From: an uncultured Faecalibacterium sp.
Lineage (GTDB): Bacteria > Bacillota > Clostridia > Oscillospirales > Ruminococcaceae
Length of the DNA stretch: 43,638 nucleotides
Reading direction: 5' to 3'
NCBI GenBank assembly: GCA_934501115.1
Contig: CAKSTO010000015.1
Span: 1 to 43,638 of the forward strand
In this document: one piece after another, positions 1 through 8,714 of the stretch
How the letters are laid out: each line of letters opens with the position of its first letter
Numbering within the stretch: position 1 is the stretch's first letter
Program-made: the position numbers and the translations under genes
Notes under the pieces: model-generated
The model's database searches: none
Told to the model about the DNA's origin: nothing
Seen by the model: the letters and a program-made list of their open reading frames with translations, nothing else

Positions 1-1221
1 CCCGGCAACTTTACATGGTGTGAGGAGATGCACAAGTGGGTGCTGACCACCTTCCACGACTACCAGTGGGATCTGAACTATGCCAACCCGGCGGTGTTCG
101 TGGACATGACCAAGAGCATCCTGCACCTTGCAAATCTCGGTGTGGAAGTGTTCCGCATTGATGCGGTGCCCTATATCTGGAAGCAGCTGGGCACCACCTG
201 CCGCAACCTGCCGCAGGTGCACACCATCGTGCGGATGCTCCGCATGGTGCTGGAATGCGTCTGCCCGGCTGTCGTGCTCAAGGGCGAGGTGGTTATGGCA
301 CCCAAGGAGCTGGCTGCTTATTTCGGCACCCCGGAAAAGCCGGAATGCCACATGCTCTACAACGTGTCCACCATGGTCAACCTGTGGGGTGCCCTTGCCA
401 GCCGGGATACCCGGCTGCTGAAGGCGCAGCTGGATGCCCTGCACGCCCTGCCGGACAACTGCTGGTTCGTGAACTATCTGCGCTGCCACGACGATATCGG
501 CTGGGGTCTGGACGAAGCTGTGGAGAAACGGCTGGGCATTGACCCGCAGAAGCACAAGGAATACCTCTATCACTTCTATGAGGGCAATTTCCCCGGCAGC
601 TGGGCAAAGGGTGAGCTGTACAATTACGACCCTGCCACCGGCGATGCCCGCAGCTGCGGCACCACTGCCAGCCTGTGCGGTATCGAACAGGCACTGGAAA
701 AGGACGACAAGACCGCACTGGACTACGCGGTGAAGCGCGACCTGCTGCTGCACACTGCTATGGCGTTCTTGCAGGGCTTCCCCATGCTGAACTGCGGCGA
801 TGAAATTGCCCAGCTCAATGGCTGGGACTACAAAAACGACCCCGACCGTGTGGAGGACAGCCGCAATCTGCACCGCAGCAAATTCAACTGGGAGAACGCC
901 AAACAGCGCACCCGGAAGGGCACGCTGCAAAACCAGCTGTGGCAGGGCATGGAGCAGCTGCGCCAAATGCGGGCAGACCCCTGCTTTGCCCCGGATGCGT
1001 GGGTGACCACTTGGGACAGCCACAACCCCGGCGTGCTGGCACTGGTGCGCAAGCGCGGCGAGGAGACGCTGGTGGGACTGTTCAACTTTACCGAGTACCC
1101 GGCGGGGGCAAGTCTGGACGCTCTGGGCGGTGAGTATCACACCCCGGAGGGCACTTCCGTCTGGCTGGCGGATGTGGAACTGGAACCCTATCAGGCGCTG
1201 CTGGTAAAAAACAATAAGTAA
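1..1221 (+). CDS. Amylosucrase-like GH13 glucosyltransferase, C-terminal part (5' end outside window)
   Basis: The frame is open from the first base, so the start codon lies upstream; about 406 residues are visible. The sequence follows Neisseria amylosucrase closely from the GNFTW stretch onward. The nucleophile Asp is in FRIDAV (codon at 160), the acid/base Glu in LKGEVV, and the transition-state Asp in CHDDIGW. The C-terminal beta domain ends LEPYQALLV. Amylosucrases move glucose from sucrose onto an alpha-glucan and release fructose; sucrose-hydrolysing or phosphorylase relatives share this fold, so exact specificity is open. No signal peptide can be judged. A strong hairpin terminator follows at once, so this gene ends its transcript. 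It lies convergent to the large repeat protein. Confidence 0.85.
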   Translation, partial: PGNFTWCEEMHKWVLTTFHDYQWDLNYANPAVFVDMTKSILHLANLGVEVFRIDAVPYIWKQLGTTCRNLPQVHTIVRMLRMVLECVCPAVVLKGEVVMAPKELAAYFGTPEKPECHMLYNVSTMVNLWGALASRDTRLLKAQLDALHALPDNCWFVNYLRCHDDIGWGLDEAVEKRLGIDPQKHKEYLYHFYEGNFPGSWAKGELYNYDPATGDARSCGTTASLCGIEQALEKDDKTALDYAVKRDLLLHTAMAFLQGFPMLNCGDEIAQLNGWDYKNDPDRVEDSRNLHRSKFNWENAKQRTRKGTLQNQLWQGMEQLRQMRADPCFAPDAWVTTWDSHNPGVLALVRKRGEETLVGLFNFTEYPAGASLDALGGEYHTPEGTSVWLADVELEPYQALLVKNNK

Positions 1222-1230
1222 AACGGAATG

Positions 1231-1277
1231 CTCCGGTAACTTTCTCTTGGTCGGAAAGTTGCCGGAGTATTTTTGTT
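1231..1277 (+). terminator. Rho-independent terminator after the amylosucrase-like gene
   Basis: A 14-bp stem (1231-1244 with 1254-1267, one G-U pair) closes a 9-nt loop and is followed by a T-rich run (1268-1277). It starts 9 bases after the stop codon. Confidence 0.85.
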
Positions 1278-1354
1278 TCGCGCAAACTGCAAGGTCACTG
1301 GATCATTGAAATGTCGGAGATGATTGCCACCGTCAATGCCACGCGTGCCTGCGC

Positions 1355-1395
1355 AAAAAATCCCCCCGATACCGGGTATCCGGTATCGGGGGGAT
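1355..1395 (-). terminator. Rho-independent terminator of the repeat protein gene
   Basis: A perfect 16-bp stem (1360-1375 with 1380-1395) with a 4-nt loop is followed on the minus strand by six Ts (1355-1360). It lies about 40 bases beyond the stop codon at 1434. Confidence 0.9.
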
Positions 1396-1433
1396 CTGTC
1401 ATTCTGTGGCTTTACGGAGGAAGCGCTCAGAGG

Positions 1434-4400
1434 TTACTTTTTGGGGAACGCCTTGCTCCAGATCTCAATGGTCTTGAACTTGGGCATCCAGCCGTCCGAT
1501 TCAAACTTGCCTTCCCGTGCATCCAGCAGACCCTGCTCCACGCACCACTGAGCGGCCTTGGCCTGCTCGGCGTCGGTGATGTCTGCAAAGGCGGGCTGTG
1601 CGGCGGGTTCGGGCTTGCCCTTCTCAGTCCAGATGAGCAGTGCCAGCTGGCCGCGGTTTGCGGGGATGGCCGCGCCCGCAGGCAGCAGGTCGTTCAGGAT
1701 GACGCGGGTCGCGATCTCGTAGCCGCCCCAGACTGCTGCGCCGCCGATGGCAACGCCTGCAATGGCAGCGCCTGCGCCGCCGCCGCTGCTGCTGGGTGCT
1801 TCATCGATCGTGCGCCAGTGTGCGGTCAGCTCCACAGGAGCCATTGGCATGGTAAACGACGTGGTCATGCTGGTGGCATCCTCCAGCTTCACAGTGGCCT
1901 TGCCGTCTTCATCCAGAGAGGTGACCTCCCAGTAATCAAAGATCATGTTCGAGTCGGCGTTGGGGTCGGCGGAAACAGTGATCCGCTTACCCGGGTCTAC
2001 AATGATCTCAGCAGCTGCTGCTTCGCCCTCTGCAAAGGCCGTGCCGCCCTCTACGATAACCCGCTGTTCCATCACATAAGCGGGCATGCTGTAGTTGGCT
2101 TTCAGCTCCACTGCGCCGCCGCCCATCACAAAGGTAAAGCTGCGCTTCGTCAGACGCGTGCCGTCTGCGTTCAGGATGTAGCCCTCTTCGTCCGTGGTCA
2201 GCGGATTATCGGAATCATCGTGGATCGTTCCGCTGATCAGGGTCCAGCCCTCGAAGGTCTCGGTGGGGGCCGGCTCGTCTGCGGTAACGGTGATGCGGTC
2301 ACCCGCTGCGGCAGATGCTGCCGGAGCGCCGTACGCGTCGGCAGCGGTGCCGTAGGTCACGGTCAGGCCATACAGGTGTACGTACTCTGCCGTCAGGTCA
2401 ACGTTGCCGTTCGGCATGGTAAAGGTGCCGGGGTTGGCCTTTTCCTCAAGATCCTTCACGTCGCCAAAGTTAACGACCCAGTGAGAGAACCGCATGCCGG
2501 AGATCTCAGGTGCGGTCACTTCATAGAGCGTGCCCTCTTTGATGTTCTCAAAGATATCCGTCGAATCCTCGCTGTGCACGGTGACGGTGTGGACGTTCTT
2601 GTACACTGCGGTGATCACCACAGCATCATCGGGCATCTCGAAGGTGGGCATCTCGAAGGTGGCAACAGAGCCATCGTCATTGACCGGGGTCAGGGTCACA
2701 TTGCCCTTCGTGACTTCCCAGCGTTCAAAGACCTTGCCCTCAGTGGACTTGTCGTCTGCCTTGATGGTGATGCGGTCGCCCGCGATCGCGCCGTGGCCGC
2801 CGCCGTACATGATGAGCAGGTCATCGTCCTGGTCATCGACGTTCTTATGGGTTGCGGTGCCGTCCTTGACGGTAACTGCGTGCAGCTCTGCATACTGCGC
2901 GGTGATCTCTACAGGCACATCGCTCTGCGGCATGGTAAAGCTGTCCGGGTCATAGTCCAGCGTCACGCCCTTGCCGCTGGTGACTTCCCACTCGGTGAAG
3001 ATCAGGTTCTCCTCCCAGCGGTCAGCCGGCTCAATGTACACGGTCTCGCCGGGGGTAACGGTGATCGCTTCGGCTGCCGGGGTGTCGCCGGTGTGCGCAG
3101 TGCCATTGACCACCGTGACGGTCTGGTCGTGCACGTAGCTGTAGGTCGCCGTCAGCGTCACAGCGCTGTCCGGCATGGTGAAGGTGATCGACTTATTATC
3201 CTTCAGCTGTTCCTCGGTCAGGCCGATATCGCCGCCTTCCACCGTCCAGCCGGTGAAGATCTGATCCGGTGTTGTACCGTTAGCGGTAGCGGTGATGCTG
3301 TCGCCATCTGCGGCAGGAAGCACGATTCTGCCATCGCCATCGGTCGTGGTTTCTGTTTCAACCGTTTTGTTGACAGCGGTGCCGAAGTTCACGGTCAGGT
3401 TATACAGTTTGACGTACTCTGCCCGCACCAGCACGTCACCGTCGTCATTCAGCGTAAGGATGCCAGCGGGTGTCACGACTGCATTGTTGCCGAGAACCTC
3501 CCAGTTCTTGAAGCGGTAACCGGGGATCGGTGCAGCTTCAAGGGGAACGGTACCGCCCACCTTGGTCTTTCTGGTGCCAACCACACCATGGTTTACGTTG
3601 TCGGTGATCGTGATGGTGTAGAGCTTCTTGTAAACAGCGGTCAGCGTCACGTTATCGCGCCGCATCTTAAAGGCTGCTTCTGCGCTCTTGTAGTCTGCAA
3701 AGAGGTCTTCAACGGTATCGCCGCCAACCTTCACTTCCCAGTGGTCGAAGATCAGATCCTCGGCGGTCTTGTCCTGTGCGGTGACCTTGATGTCCTCTCC
3801 AAAGATCGCAGTCTTTTTCTGGCTGGTATCCTCTGTCGTGCCCGCCTCCGTCTGATACTTCACGGTAACGGTATGCTGCTTCTCGTATTTCGCCTCTACT
3901 TCAACGTTTGCACCGATCATGGTAAAGGTCGTGGATTCAGCGGTGGGGTTATCCAGCTTCACATTGGGTTGGCCGTTCGCGTCCAGAGACGTCACAGTCC
4001 AGCCCACAAAGACCTCACCCAGTGCCGTTTTGTTATCGGCCTTGATGGTCACGGTGTCGCCGGGGTTCGCGGTAGCCTCGCTCTTATCGCGCACCTTGCC
4101 GTTGCGCACGGTAACGGTGTACAGCTGCTTCGGCACAGCGGTGATGGTGACATCGCGGTCCAGCATCGTGATGGTGAGCGTGTCATTCGTGGACTGCGAG
4201 CCGGTCAGCCCAATGTCATCGCTCGTCCAGCGCAGGAACTGCTGATCCGGAGCAAGTGCGGCATGCACGGTGATGGTGTCGCCCGCGATCGCTTGGATGG
4301 TGTTGCCGTTGCCGGCAGCGCCGTCGATGGTGCCGCCCACAACTGTCAGGGTGTGGATGGTCTTGTGCTCAGCGGTCAGGGTGATATCTGTGCTGGGCAT

Positions 4401-6254
4401 ATTGAAGGTGATCTCCCGCTGCGTCAGGTCGATGGACTTGTCGTTAAGGGACAGCGCGGTGTTGTTTTCCACCTTCCAGCCGGTGAACTTTTCGCCTTCC
4501 GGGACATTGGCAGTCACAGTGACTTCTGTGCCCGCAACGCCGTTTGTCGTTGTCGTATTGGTGCCATCGTTGACCGTAACGGTGTACAGGTTGTTATACA
4601 CAGCCTCCAGCTCCACCGGCTCATCCGGCATGGTGAAGGTGGCGGTCTTGATGCCGTTCAGCGTCACTTTGCCCGACTTGACCACCCAGCGATCGAACTT
4701 CAGCTTCTCATCGAGGCGGCTGTTCGGGGTGATCGTGACGGTGTCGCCTGCAGCGGCAGTGGGCTTATCCGCCTTGCCGTTGGTCACGGTAACGGGATGC
4801 AGGGTCTTGTACTGTGCGGTAAGCACTACGGCGTTCTTGGGCATCTCGAACTTGACGACCGGAGACTTCTTCTGCTCATCCGTCAAGTTAATGCCCTTTG
4901 CCGTCCAGCCCGCAAACTTCTTGCCCGCAGGTGCATCCTGTGCCGTTGCGACGATCTTATCGTCCTTGACAGCCTCAGCCGCGGCAGTGCCATTGACGGT
5001 GTAGGTGCCCCCATTCACCGTGATGGGCTGGATCGCCTTGTACTTCGCTTCCACGGTCACATTGTCCTCGAGCATCTTGAAGGTGGTCTTATCGCTCTTG
5101 GGGTTTGTGAGGGTCACACCGCCGCTCTTCACTACCCAGTGGTCGAACTTGCGACCCGGGATGGTGTTGGCCGTAATGGTGACCTCAGTGCCCTGTATTG
5201 CCTGCGTCAGCGATGCAATGCCCTTTTCTGCCGTGATGGTGTACAGCTTATTGTAGCGTGCCTTCAGCTCCACATCCTTGTCCGGCATGGTGAATGTGGC
5301 AGTGTTGTCTGTTTTGCTGCGAATCAGCTCTGCATCCGCGATGCCGCTGACAACCTCCCACCGCACGAACTGATAGCCCGCAGCGGTACGGTCATCGGGG
5401 GTCACAGTGACGGTCTGGTCTGCATAGGCCGTGCTGGCGTCTGCGCCATCCACCTTGCTGGTGCCATTCTTTACCGTAAGCGCATGCAGCGTTACCGGTG
5501 TGATGCGCAGATAGCCGGAGTCAAGATGGGCTGTGATGGGGTCGCCCGCCGGGTCATGTGCAGTGCCGCTTTCTTCGGTGTAGTATTTGTAGCTTGTGCC
5601 GGAATAGACGATGCTTCTTGCCATGCCGCCCGTGCCATTGTTCCGGATGGTGACAGGGACAGGGCACGCGATCTTAACATCGTACGTCACGATGTTGCCA
5701 TTACTCTTACCCGAGATCGCCACCTTGGAGGCCTGTTTCACCGTCACATTGCCGGTCACGGCGTAGCCTTCTTCACAAGTAATTTCCACCTCGCCGGTAC
5801 AGCTGATCTCAACAGCGTCTAAGACGGCATAATAGTTTTGGCTCGTGACCTTGACGTCCTTTGCATTTGTGACCGTCAGTTTGCCAGATACAACTGGATC
5901 ATTTGGATTATCCAGTACAATGTTCACACCCGGGGCATCAATGGTCAGGTTACCCATGATCGTTTTATTGGACTTCAGGGTAAGGGTATTGGTGGTCGCG
6001 TCGTAGCGCAGCTTCCCTACATTTTGACCGCCCAGAATGTCGTCCTTGTTCTCTTCATTGACCGTCGTTTCATTGACTTTGATGGGCGGCAAACTGTTCT
6101 CCTCGCTGAGCAGACTGGAGCTGCGGTAGGAGCCGATGCTCAGCTGCATCAGCGCATCCGTGCTTTCGGCCAGCGCCGGAGCCGACAGGGTAAACATCAT
6201 GCAGGCCGCCAGAGCTGCCGATGTCGCCCGCCGGGCAAGATCTTTTCGTTTCAT
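1434..6254 (-). CDS. Large secreted protein with 15 InlB-B/Flg_new-like repeats and an SLH-like C-terminus
   Basis: This is a 1606-residue predicted surface protein. The start at 6254 is chosen over longer readings because AGGAGG sits just upstream and the protein then begins with a typical signal peptide (K/R-rich start, hydrophobic core, APALA, cleavage near residue 29). After an N-terminal region of about 240 residues come 15 degenerate repeats of about 70-95 residues. Each has a VTV-NG start, a G-F-x-W core, a TFTMP-like motif and an xLxAxY end, as in divergent InlB B / Flg_new domains. A Ser/Gly linker, one hydrophobic segment (AGAAIAGVAIGGAAVWGGYE) and an SLH-like tail (NRGQLALLIW, QWCVEQGLLD) follow. 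Such proteins are usually wall-associated; adhesion is inference. Repeat 12 carries a small in-frame duplication. The gene is flanked by terminators and is monocistronic. Confidence 0.85.
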   Translation of the reverse strand: MKRKDLARRATSAALAACMMFTLSAPALAESTDALMQLSIGSYRSSSLLSEENSLPPIKVNETTVNEENKDDILGGQNVGKLRYDATTNTLTLKSNKTIMGNLTIDAPGVNIVLDNPNDPVVSGKLTVTNAKDVKVTSQNYYAVLDAVEISCTGEVEITCEEGYAVTGNVTVKQASKVAISGKSNGNIVTYDVKIACPVPVTIRNNGTGGMARSIVYSGTSYKYYTEESGTAHDPAGDPITAHLDSGYLRITPVTLHALTVKNGTSKVDGADASTAYADQTVTVTPDDRTAAGYQFVRWEVVSGIADAELIRSKTDNTATFTMPDKDVELKARYNKLYTITAEKGIASLTQAIQGTEVTITANTIPGRKFDHWVVKSGGVTLTNPKSDKTTFKMLEDNVTVEAKYKAIQPITVNGGTYTVNGTAAAEAVKDDKIVATAQDAPAGKKFAGWTAKGINLTDEQKKSPVVKFEMPKNAVVLTAQYKTLHPVTVTNGKADKPTAAAGDTVTITPNSRLDEKLKFDRWVVKSGKVTLNGIKTATFTMPDEPVELEAVYNNLYTVTVNDGTNTTTTNGVAGTEVTVTANVPEGEKFTGWKVENNTALSLNDKSIDLTQREITFNMPSTDITLTAEHKTIHTLTVVGGTIDGAAGNGNTIQAIAGDTITVHAALAPDQQFLRWTSDDIGLTGSQSTNDTLTITMLDRDVTITAVPKQLYTVTVRNGKVRDKSEATANPGDTVTIKADNKTALGEVFVGWTVTSLDANGQPNVKLDNPTAESTTFTMIGANVEVEAKYEKQHTVTVKYQTEAGTTEDTSQKKTAIFGEDIKVTAQDKTAEDLIFDHWEVKVGGDTVEDLFADYKSAEAAFKMRRDNVTLTAVYKKLYTITITDNVNHGVVGTRKTKVGGTVPLEAAPIPGYRFKNWEVLGNNAVVTPAGILTLNDDGDVLVRAEYVKLYNLTVNFGTAVNKTVETETTTDGDGRIVLPAADGDSITATANGTTPDQIFTGWTVEGGDIGLTEEQLKDNKSITFTMPDSAVTLTATYSYVHDQTVTVVNGTAHTGDTPAAEAITVTPGETVYIEPADRWEENLIFTEWEVTSGKGVTLDYDPDSFTMPQSDVPVEITAQYAELHAVTVKDGTATHKNVDDQDDDLLIMYGGGHGAIAGDRITIKADDKSTEGKVFERWEVTKGNVTLTPVNDDGSVATFEMPTFEMPDDAVVITAVYKNVHTVTVHSEDSTDIFENIKEGTLYEVTAPEISGMRFSHWVVNFGDVKDLEEKANPGTFTMPNGNVDLTAEYVHLYGLTVTYGTAADAYGAPAASAAAGDRITVTADEPAPTETFEGWTLISGTIHDDSDNPLTTDEEGYILNADGTRLTKRSFTFVMGGGAVELKANYSMPAYVMEQRVIVEGGTAFAEGEAAAAEIIVDPGKRITVSADPNADSNMIFDYWEVTSLDEDGKATVKLEDATSMTTSFTMPMAPVELTAHWRTIDEAPSSSGGGAGAAIAGVAIGGAAVWGGYEIATRVILNDLLPAGAAIPANRGQLALLIWTEKGKPEPAAQPAFADITDAEQAKAAQWCVEQGLLDAREGKFESDGWMPKFKTIEIWSKAFPKK
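2631..2660 (-). repeat. Exact 15-bp in-frame tandem duplication inside repeat 12
   Basis: Bases 2631-2645 and 2646-2660 are identical and adjacent. On the coding (minus) strand they duplicate the TFEMP stretch of one repeat (ATFEMPTFEMPDD) without breaking the frame. Confidence 0.9.
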
Positions 6255-6302
6255 TTGCGTTTCCTCCTTTTGGGGATCATTACGGGAGATATTTCTGTTG
6301 CA

Positions 6303-6308
6303 AGTGTA
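6303..6308 (-). promoter_or_regulatory. Possible extended -10 element for the repeat protein gene
   Basis: On the minus strand the sequence TGGTACACT (TACACT at 6303-6308) lies about 50 bases upstream of the start codon and looks like an extended -10. No good -35 is seen 17 bases further up, so the call is weak. Confidence 0.35.
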
Positions 6309-6441
6309 CCATAACTCTCCACCGTTTTGGGTCAAAACTGCGCGAAACGCACCAAAACCTGCGTGAGTCAAGCTGGATGACCATATTTTTCCATTTATGG
6401 TATGACTTTTCTGTCCTGCCTGTTTTTGTTTCAAAAACAGC

Positions 6442-6479
6442 AAAACCCCCGGCAGGGCTTGCGCTCTGCCGGGGGTTTT
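6442..6479 (-). terminator. Rho-independent terminator of the BASS transporter gene
   Basis: A perfect 14-bp stem (6442-6455 with 6466-6479) with a 10-nt loop begins 11 bases past the transporter stop codon. Its minus-strand 3' arm ends in four Ts, followed by more T-rich sequence. Confidence 0.85.
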
Positions 6480-6490
6480 GTCATGAAAGA

Positions 6491-7435
6491 TCAATCCTTC
6501 TTCTCTGCTGTGCGGGCAAAGAAGTTGGCGAGGATGGCACCGGAAATGTTATGCCACACCGAGAACACCGCACCCGGGATGGTAGCCAGCGGGTACTGTG
6601 CAAAGTGGGCGGCGGCAAGGCTGGTGGCCAGACCGGAGTTCTGCATACCGACCTCGATGGAGATGGCGCGGCACTTGGTGGAGTCCAGCTTCAGCAGCTT
6701 GCCCACGCCAAAGCCGGTGAGGTAGCCCAGCAGGTTGTGCAGAATGACCACGAAAAGGATCAGCAGGCCGCTGGTCATGATCTTGGCGGAGTTTGCAGAC
6801 ACGACGGCGCAGATGATGAGCACGATGGCGGTGGTGGAGACCAGCGGCAGCACGCGGACAGCGTTCTGGGTAAAGGCATGGAAGAAGTGGTTGACCACAA
6901 AGCCCAGTGCAATGGGCACCAGAACCACCTTGACGATGGACAGGAACATGCTGACCGGGTTCACATCCACGCGCTGGCCGGCATACAGCAGGGTGAGCAG
7001 CGGGGTGAGCAGCGGTGCCAGCACCGTGGAAACGGCGGTCATGCCAACGGACAGTGCAACGTCACCTTTGGACAGATAGGTCATCACGTTGGAGGAGGTG
7101 CCGCCGGGGCAGGTGCCCACGAGGATGACGCCGATGGCCAGCTCGGTGGGCAGGTGGAACAGCTGGGTCAGCGCCCATGCCAGAAACGGCATGAGGGTGA
7201 ACTGTGCGACGCAGCCGATGACCACGTCCTTCGGGCGGCTGAACACCACCTTGAAGTCCTCCGGCTTCAGGGTAAGACCCATGCCGAACATCACGATGCC
7301 CAGCAGGGTGTTGACCCATGCGGTCTTTACCACGCTGAACGTGCCGGGGAAGAACAAGGCAAGCGCTGCCACCACAATGACGATGGCGGCCATGTACTTG
7401 CCTACAAAGTCGCTTACTTTTTCCAGTGTTTTCAT
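6491..7435 (-). CDS. BASS-family (bile acid:sodium symporter-like) transporter
   Basis: A 314-residue integral membrane protein with about nine to ten hydrophobic segments. The start at 7435 (MKTLEKVSDF) is set by AGGAG about nine bases upstream; longer readings would run into the T-box terminator. Family signatures are the TCPGGTSSNVMTYLSKGD stretch and the EVGMQNSGLATSLA crossover motif, which line the Na+ and substrate sites in BASS proteins. Members carry organic anions such as bile acids, pantoate and other keto or carboxylic acids with sodium; bile acid as substrate here is not implied. The gene sits alone between its own terminator and a T-box leader, so expression should follow the charging state of one tRNA. 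This points to an amino acid or a related keto acid as cargo (inference). Confidence 0.85.
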   Translation of the reverse strand: MKTLEKVSDFVGKYMAAIVIVVAALALFFPGTFSVVKTAWVNTLLGIVMFGMGLTLKPEDFKVVFSRPKDVVIGCVAQFTLMPFLAWALTQLFHLPTELAIGVILVGTCPGGTSSNVMTYLSKGDVALSVGMTAVSTVLAPLLTPLLTLLYAGQRVDVNPVSMFLSIVKVVLVPIALGFVVNHFFHAFTQNAVRVLPLVSTTAIVLIICAVVSANSAKIMTSGLLILFVVILHNLLGYLTGFGVGKLLKLDSTKCRAISIEVGMQNSGLATSLAAAHFAQYPLATIPGAVFSVWHNISGAILANFFARTAEKKD

Positions 7436-7755
7436 GATCCAAACTCTCCTTTTTTCAAAACAAAAACGCCTTTGTCCCCTACAGAACGTAAGAGACAAAG
7501 GCGTGAAAACCCCTCTGCGGTACCACTCTTATTGCCGGCACAAAGCCAGCCACTCATGCACGTCCAACAACGTGCGGCTTTTGATAACGGAAGCCCGCCG
7601 TCCCCGCTTACTGGGGCACCGGAATGCCCATTCAGCCGGGAAGCTCGGAGAGGATCTTCCCACGGACGCCCTGCACTGCCTTGCATCGACCGGCAGCTCT
7701 CTGCAGCATTCTTTCCGGGTACTCTTTCTCGTCACAGCCGAAGTATTTCTGATGG
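7436..7755 (-). ncRNA. T-box leader (tRNA-sensing riboswitch) of the BASS transporter
   Basis: The minus-strand leader of about 320 nt has the parts of a T-box in order. The Stem I AGAGTA element is at 7720-7725, preceded by GUGACGAG. An AGAGAG distal loop follows. The 3' side of the specifier loop reads GGGAAGAUCC (around 7652-7661). The T-box sequence AGAGTGGTACCGCAGAG is near 7512-7529. A terminator hairpin (7466-7476 with 7494-7504) is followed by a T-rich run. The S-turn pair AGUA/GAA places the specifier most naturally at AUC (7653-7655, isoleucine), with GAU (Asp) as an alternative; the usual purine after the codon is absent, so this assignment is tentative. Confidence 0.85.
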
Positions 7756-7760
7756 CATGG

Positions 7761-7789
7761 AGTATACTCCCCTGCACTGCCAAAGTCAA
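7761..7789 (-). promoter_or_regulatory. Sigma-A promoter of the T-box/BASS transcript
   Basis: On the minus strand TTGACT (7784-7789) and TATACT (7761-7766) are separated by exactly 17 bp. Transcription would begin near 7754, at the 5' end of the T-box RNA. Confidence 0.85.
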
Positions 7790-7845
7790 GAGCCGGTGTC
7801 CCGCTGATTTTTCACGCGATTCAGCCGACAGGTGAGCTGCTTTCA

Positions 7846-8712
7846 TCACCCCTTCACGCCGCCAAGGGCGACGCCGCGGACGATGAACTTGGACAGCAGC
7901 AGGTAAACGACGATGACCGGCAGGATGGCAATGGCCACCATCATATACACCTTGCCCATATCGAACTTGAGGAAGTCGGCGCTGCGCAGCTGTGCAATGA
8001 GGATGGGCAGGGTCTTTTTGTCGGCGCTGTCCAGCACCAGCGCGGGGATGAAGTAGTTGTTCCAGCTGGCCACGAAGGAGAAGATGGCCTGCACCGCCAG
8101 CGCCGGTTTCATGATGGGCAGCACGATCTTGTTGAAGGTGTAAAACTCACCGGCACCGTCGATGCGGGCGGCTTCCACGATCTCCATGGGCAGGGAGGCG
8201 TCCAGATACTGCTTCATGAAAAAGAACACCGTGGGTGCTGCGATGCTGGGCAGGATCAGCGGCAGAAAGCTGTTTTTCAGCCCCATTTTGGTAATGAGCT
8301 GCAAAAAGCCCAGAGCCGACACCTGCGTGGGCATGGTCATGATGAGCAGGATGATGGCAAACGCCGCCTTTTTGAACCGGAAGTTATAGGCGTAGATGCC
8401 GTAGGCCGTCAAGGCCGAGAAATACACGCTGAACGCCGCCGAGCAGGCAGAGACGATCAGGCTGTTGCGGATGCCGCTGACCACCGGGATATTGGCATCG
8501 GCCAGCACATTTTTGAAGTTGGTGACCAGCATGCTGCCGGGCAGCAGCGAGAAGCCTTTCTGGATCTCGAAGTGATTGCGGGTGGAGTTGATCACCAGCA
8601 CATAGAAGAAGAACAGGCACAGAAAGCTGATGAGCACCAGCACCAGATAGCACCAGGCGCGGCGTGCCGCCAGCGTTGCTTTTTCAGACTGCGTTTTCGG
8701 AGCGTGTGCCAT
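7846..8712 (-). CDS. Carbohydrate ABC transporter permease, MalG type
   Basis: A 288-residue inner permease with six predicted membrane segments. The EAA loop (EAARIDGAGEFYTFNKIVLP), which docks the shared ATPase, is clear, as is the family ending KFIVRGVALGGVKG. I prefer the start at 8712 because GGAGGG lies 8 bases upstream; an alternative ATG at 8718 overlaps the upstream stop as ATGA but has only 2 bases to the ribosome site. It is the last gene of the lacI/SBP/permease block. No ATPase gene accompanies it, as is common for importers that share an MsmK-type ATPase. The sugar is not readable from the permease. Confidence 0.9.
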   Translation of the reverse strand: MAHAPKTQSEKATLAARRAWCYLVLVLISFLCLFFFYVLVINSTRNHFEIQKGFSLLPGSMLVTNFKNVLADANIPVVSGIRNSLIVSACSAAFSVYFSALTAYGIYAYNFRFKKAAFAIILLIMTMPTQVSALGFLQLITKMGLKNSFLPLILPSIAAPTVFFFMKQYLDASLPMEIVEAARIDGAGEFYTFNKIVLPIMKPALAVQAIFSFVASWNNYFIPALVLDSADKKTLPILIAQLRSADFLKFDMGKVYMMVAIAILPVIVVYLLLSKFIVRGVALGGVKG

Positions 8713-8714
8713 CT

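Noticed and set aside
1311..5822. 1503-codon open frame on the plus strand
   Set aside because: It is antisense to the repeat protein, low in normal protein features and starts inside the convergent terminator zone. The minus frame has signal peptide, repeats and ribosome site.
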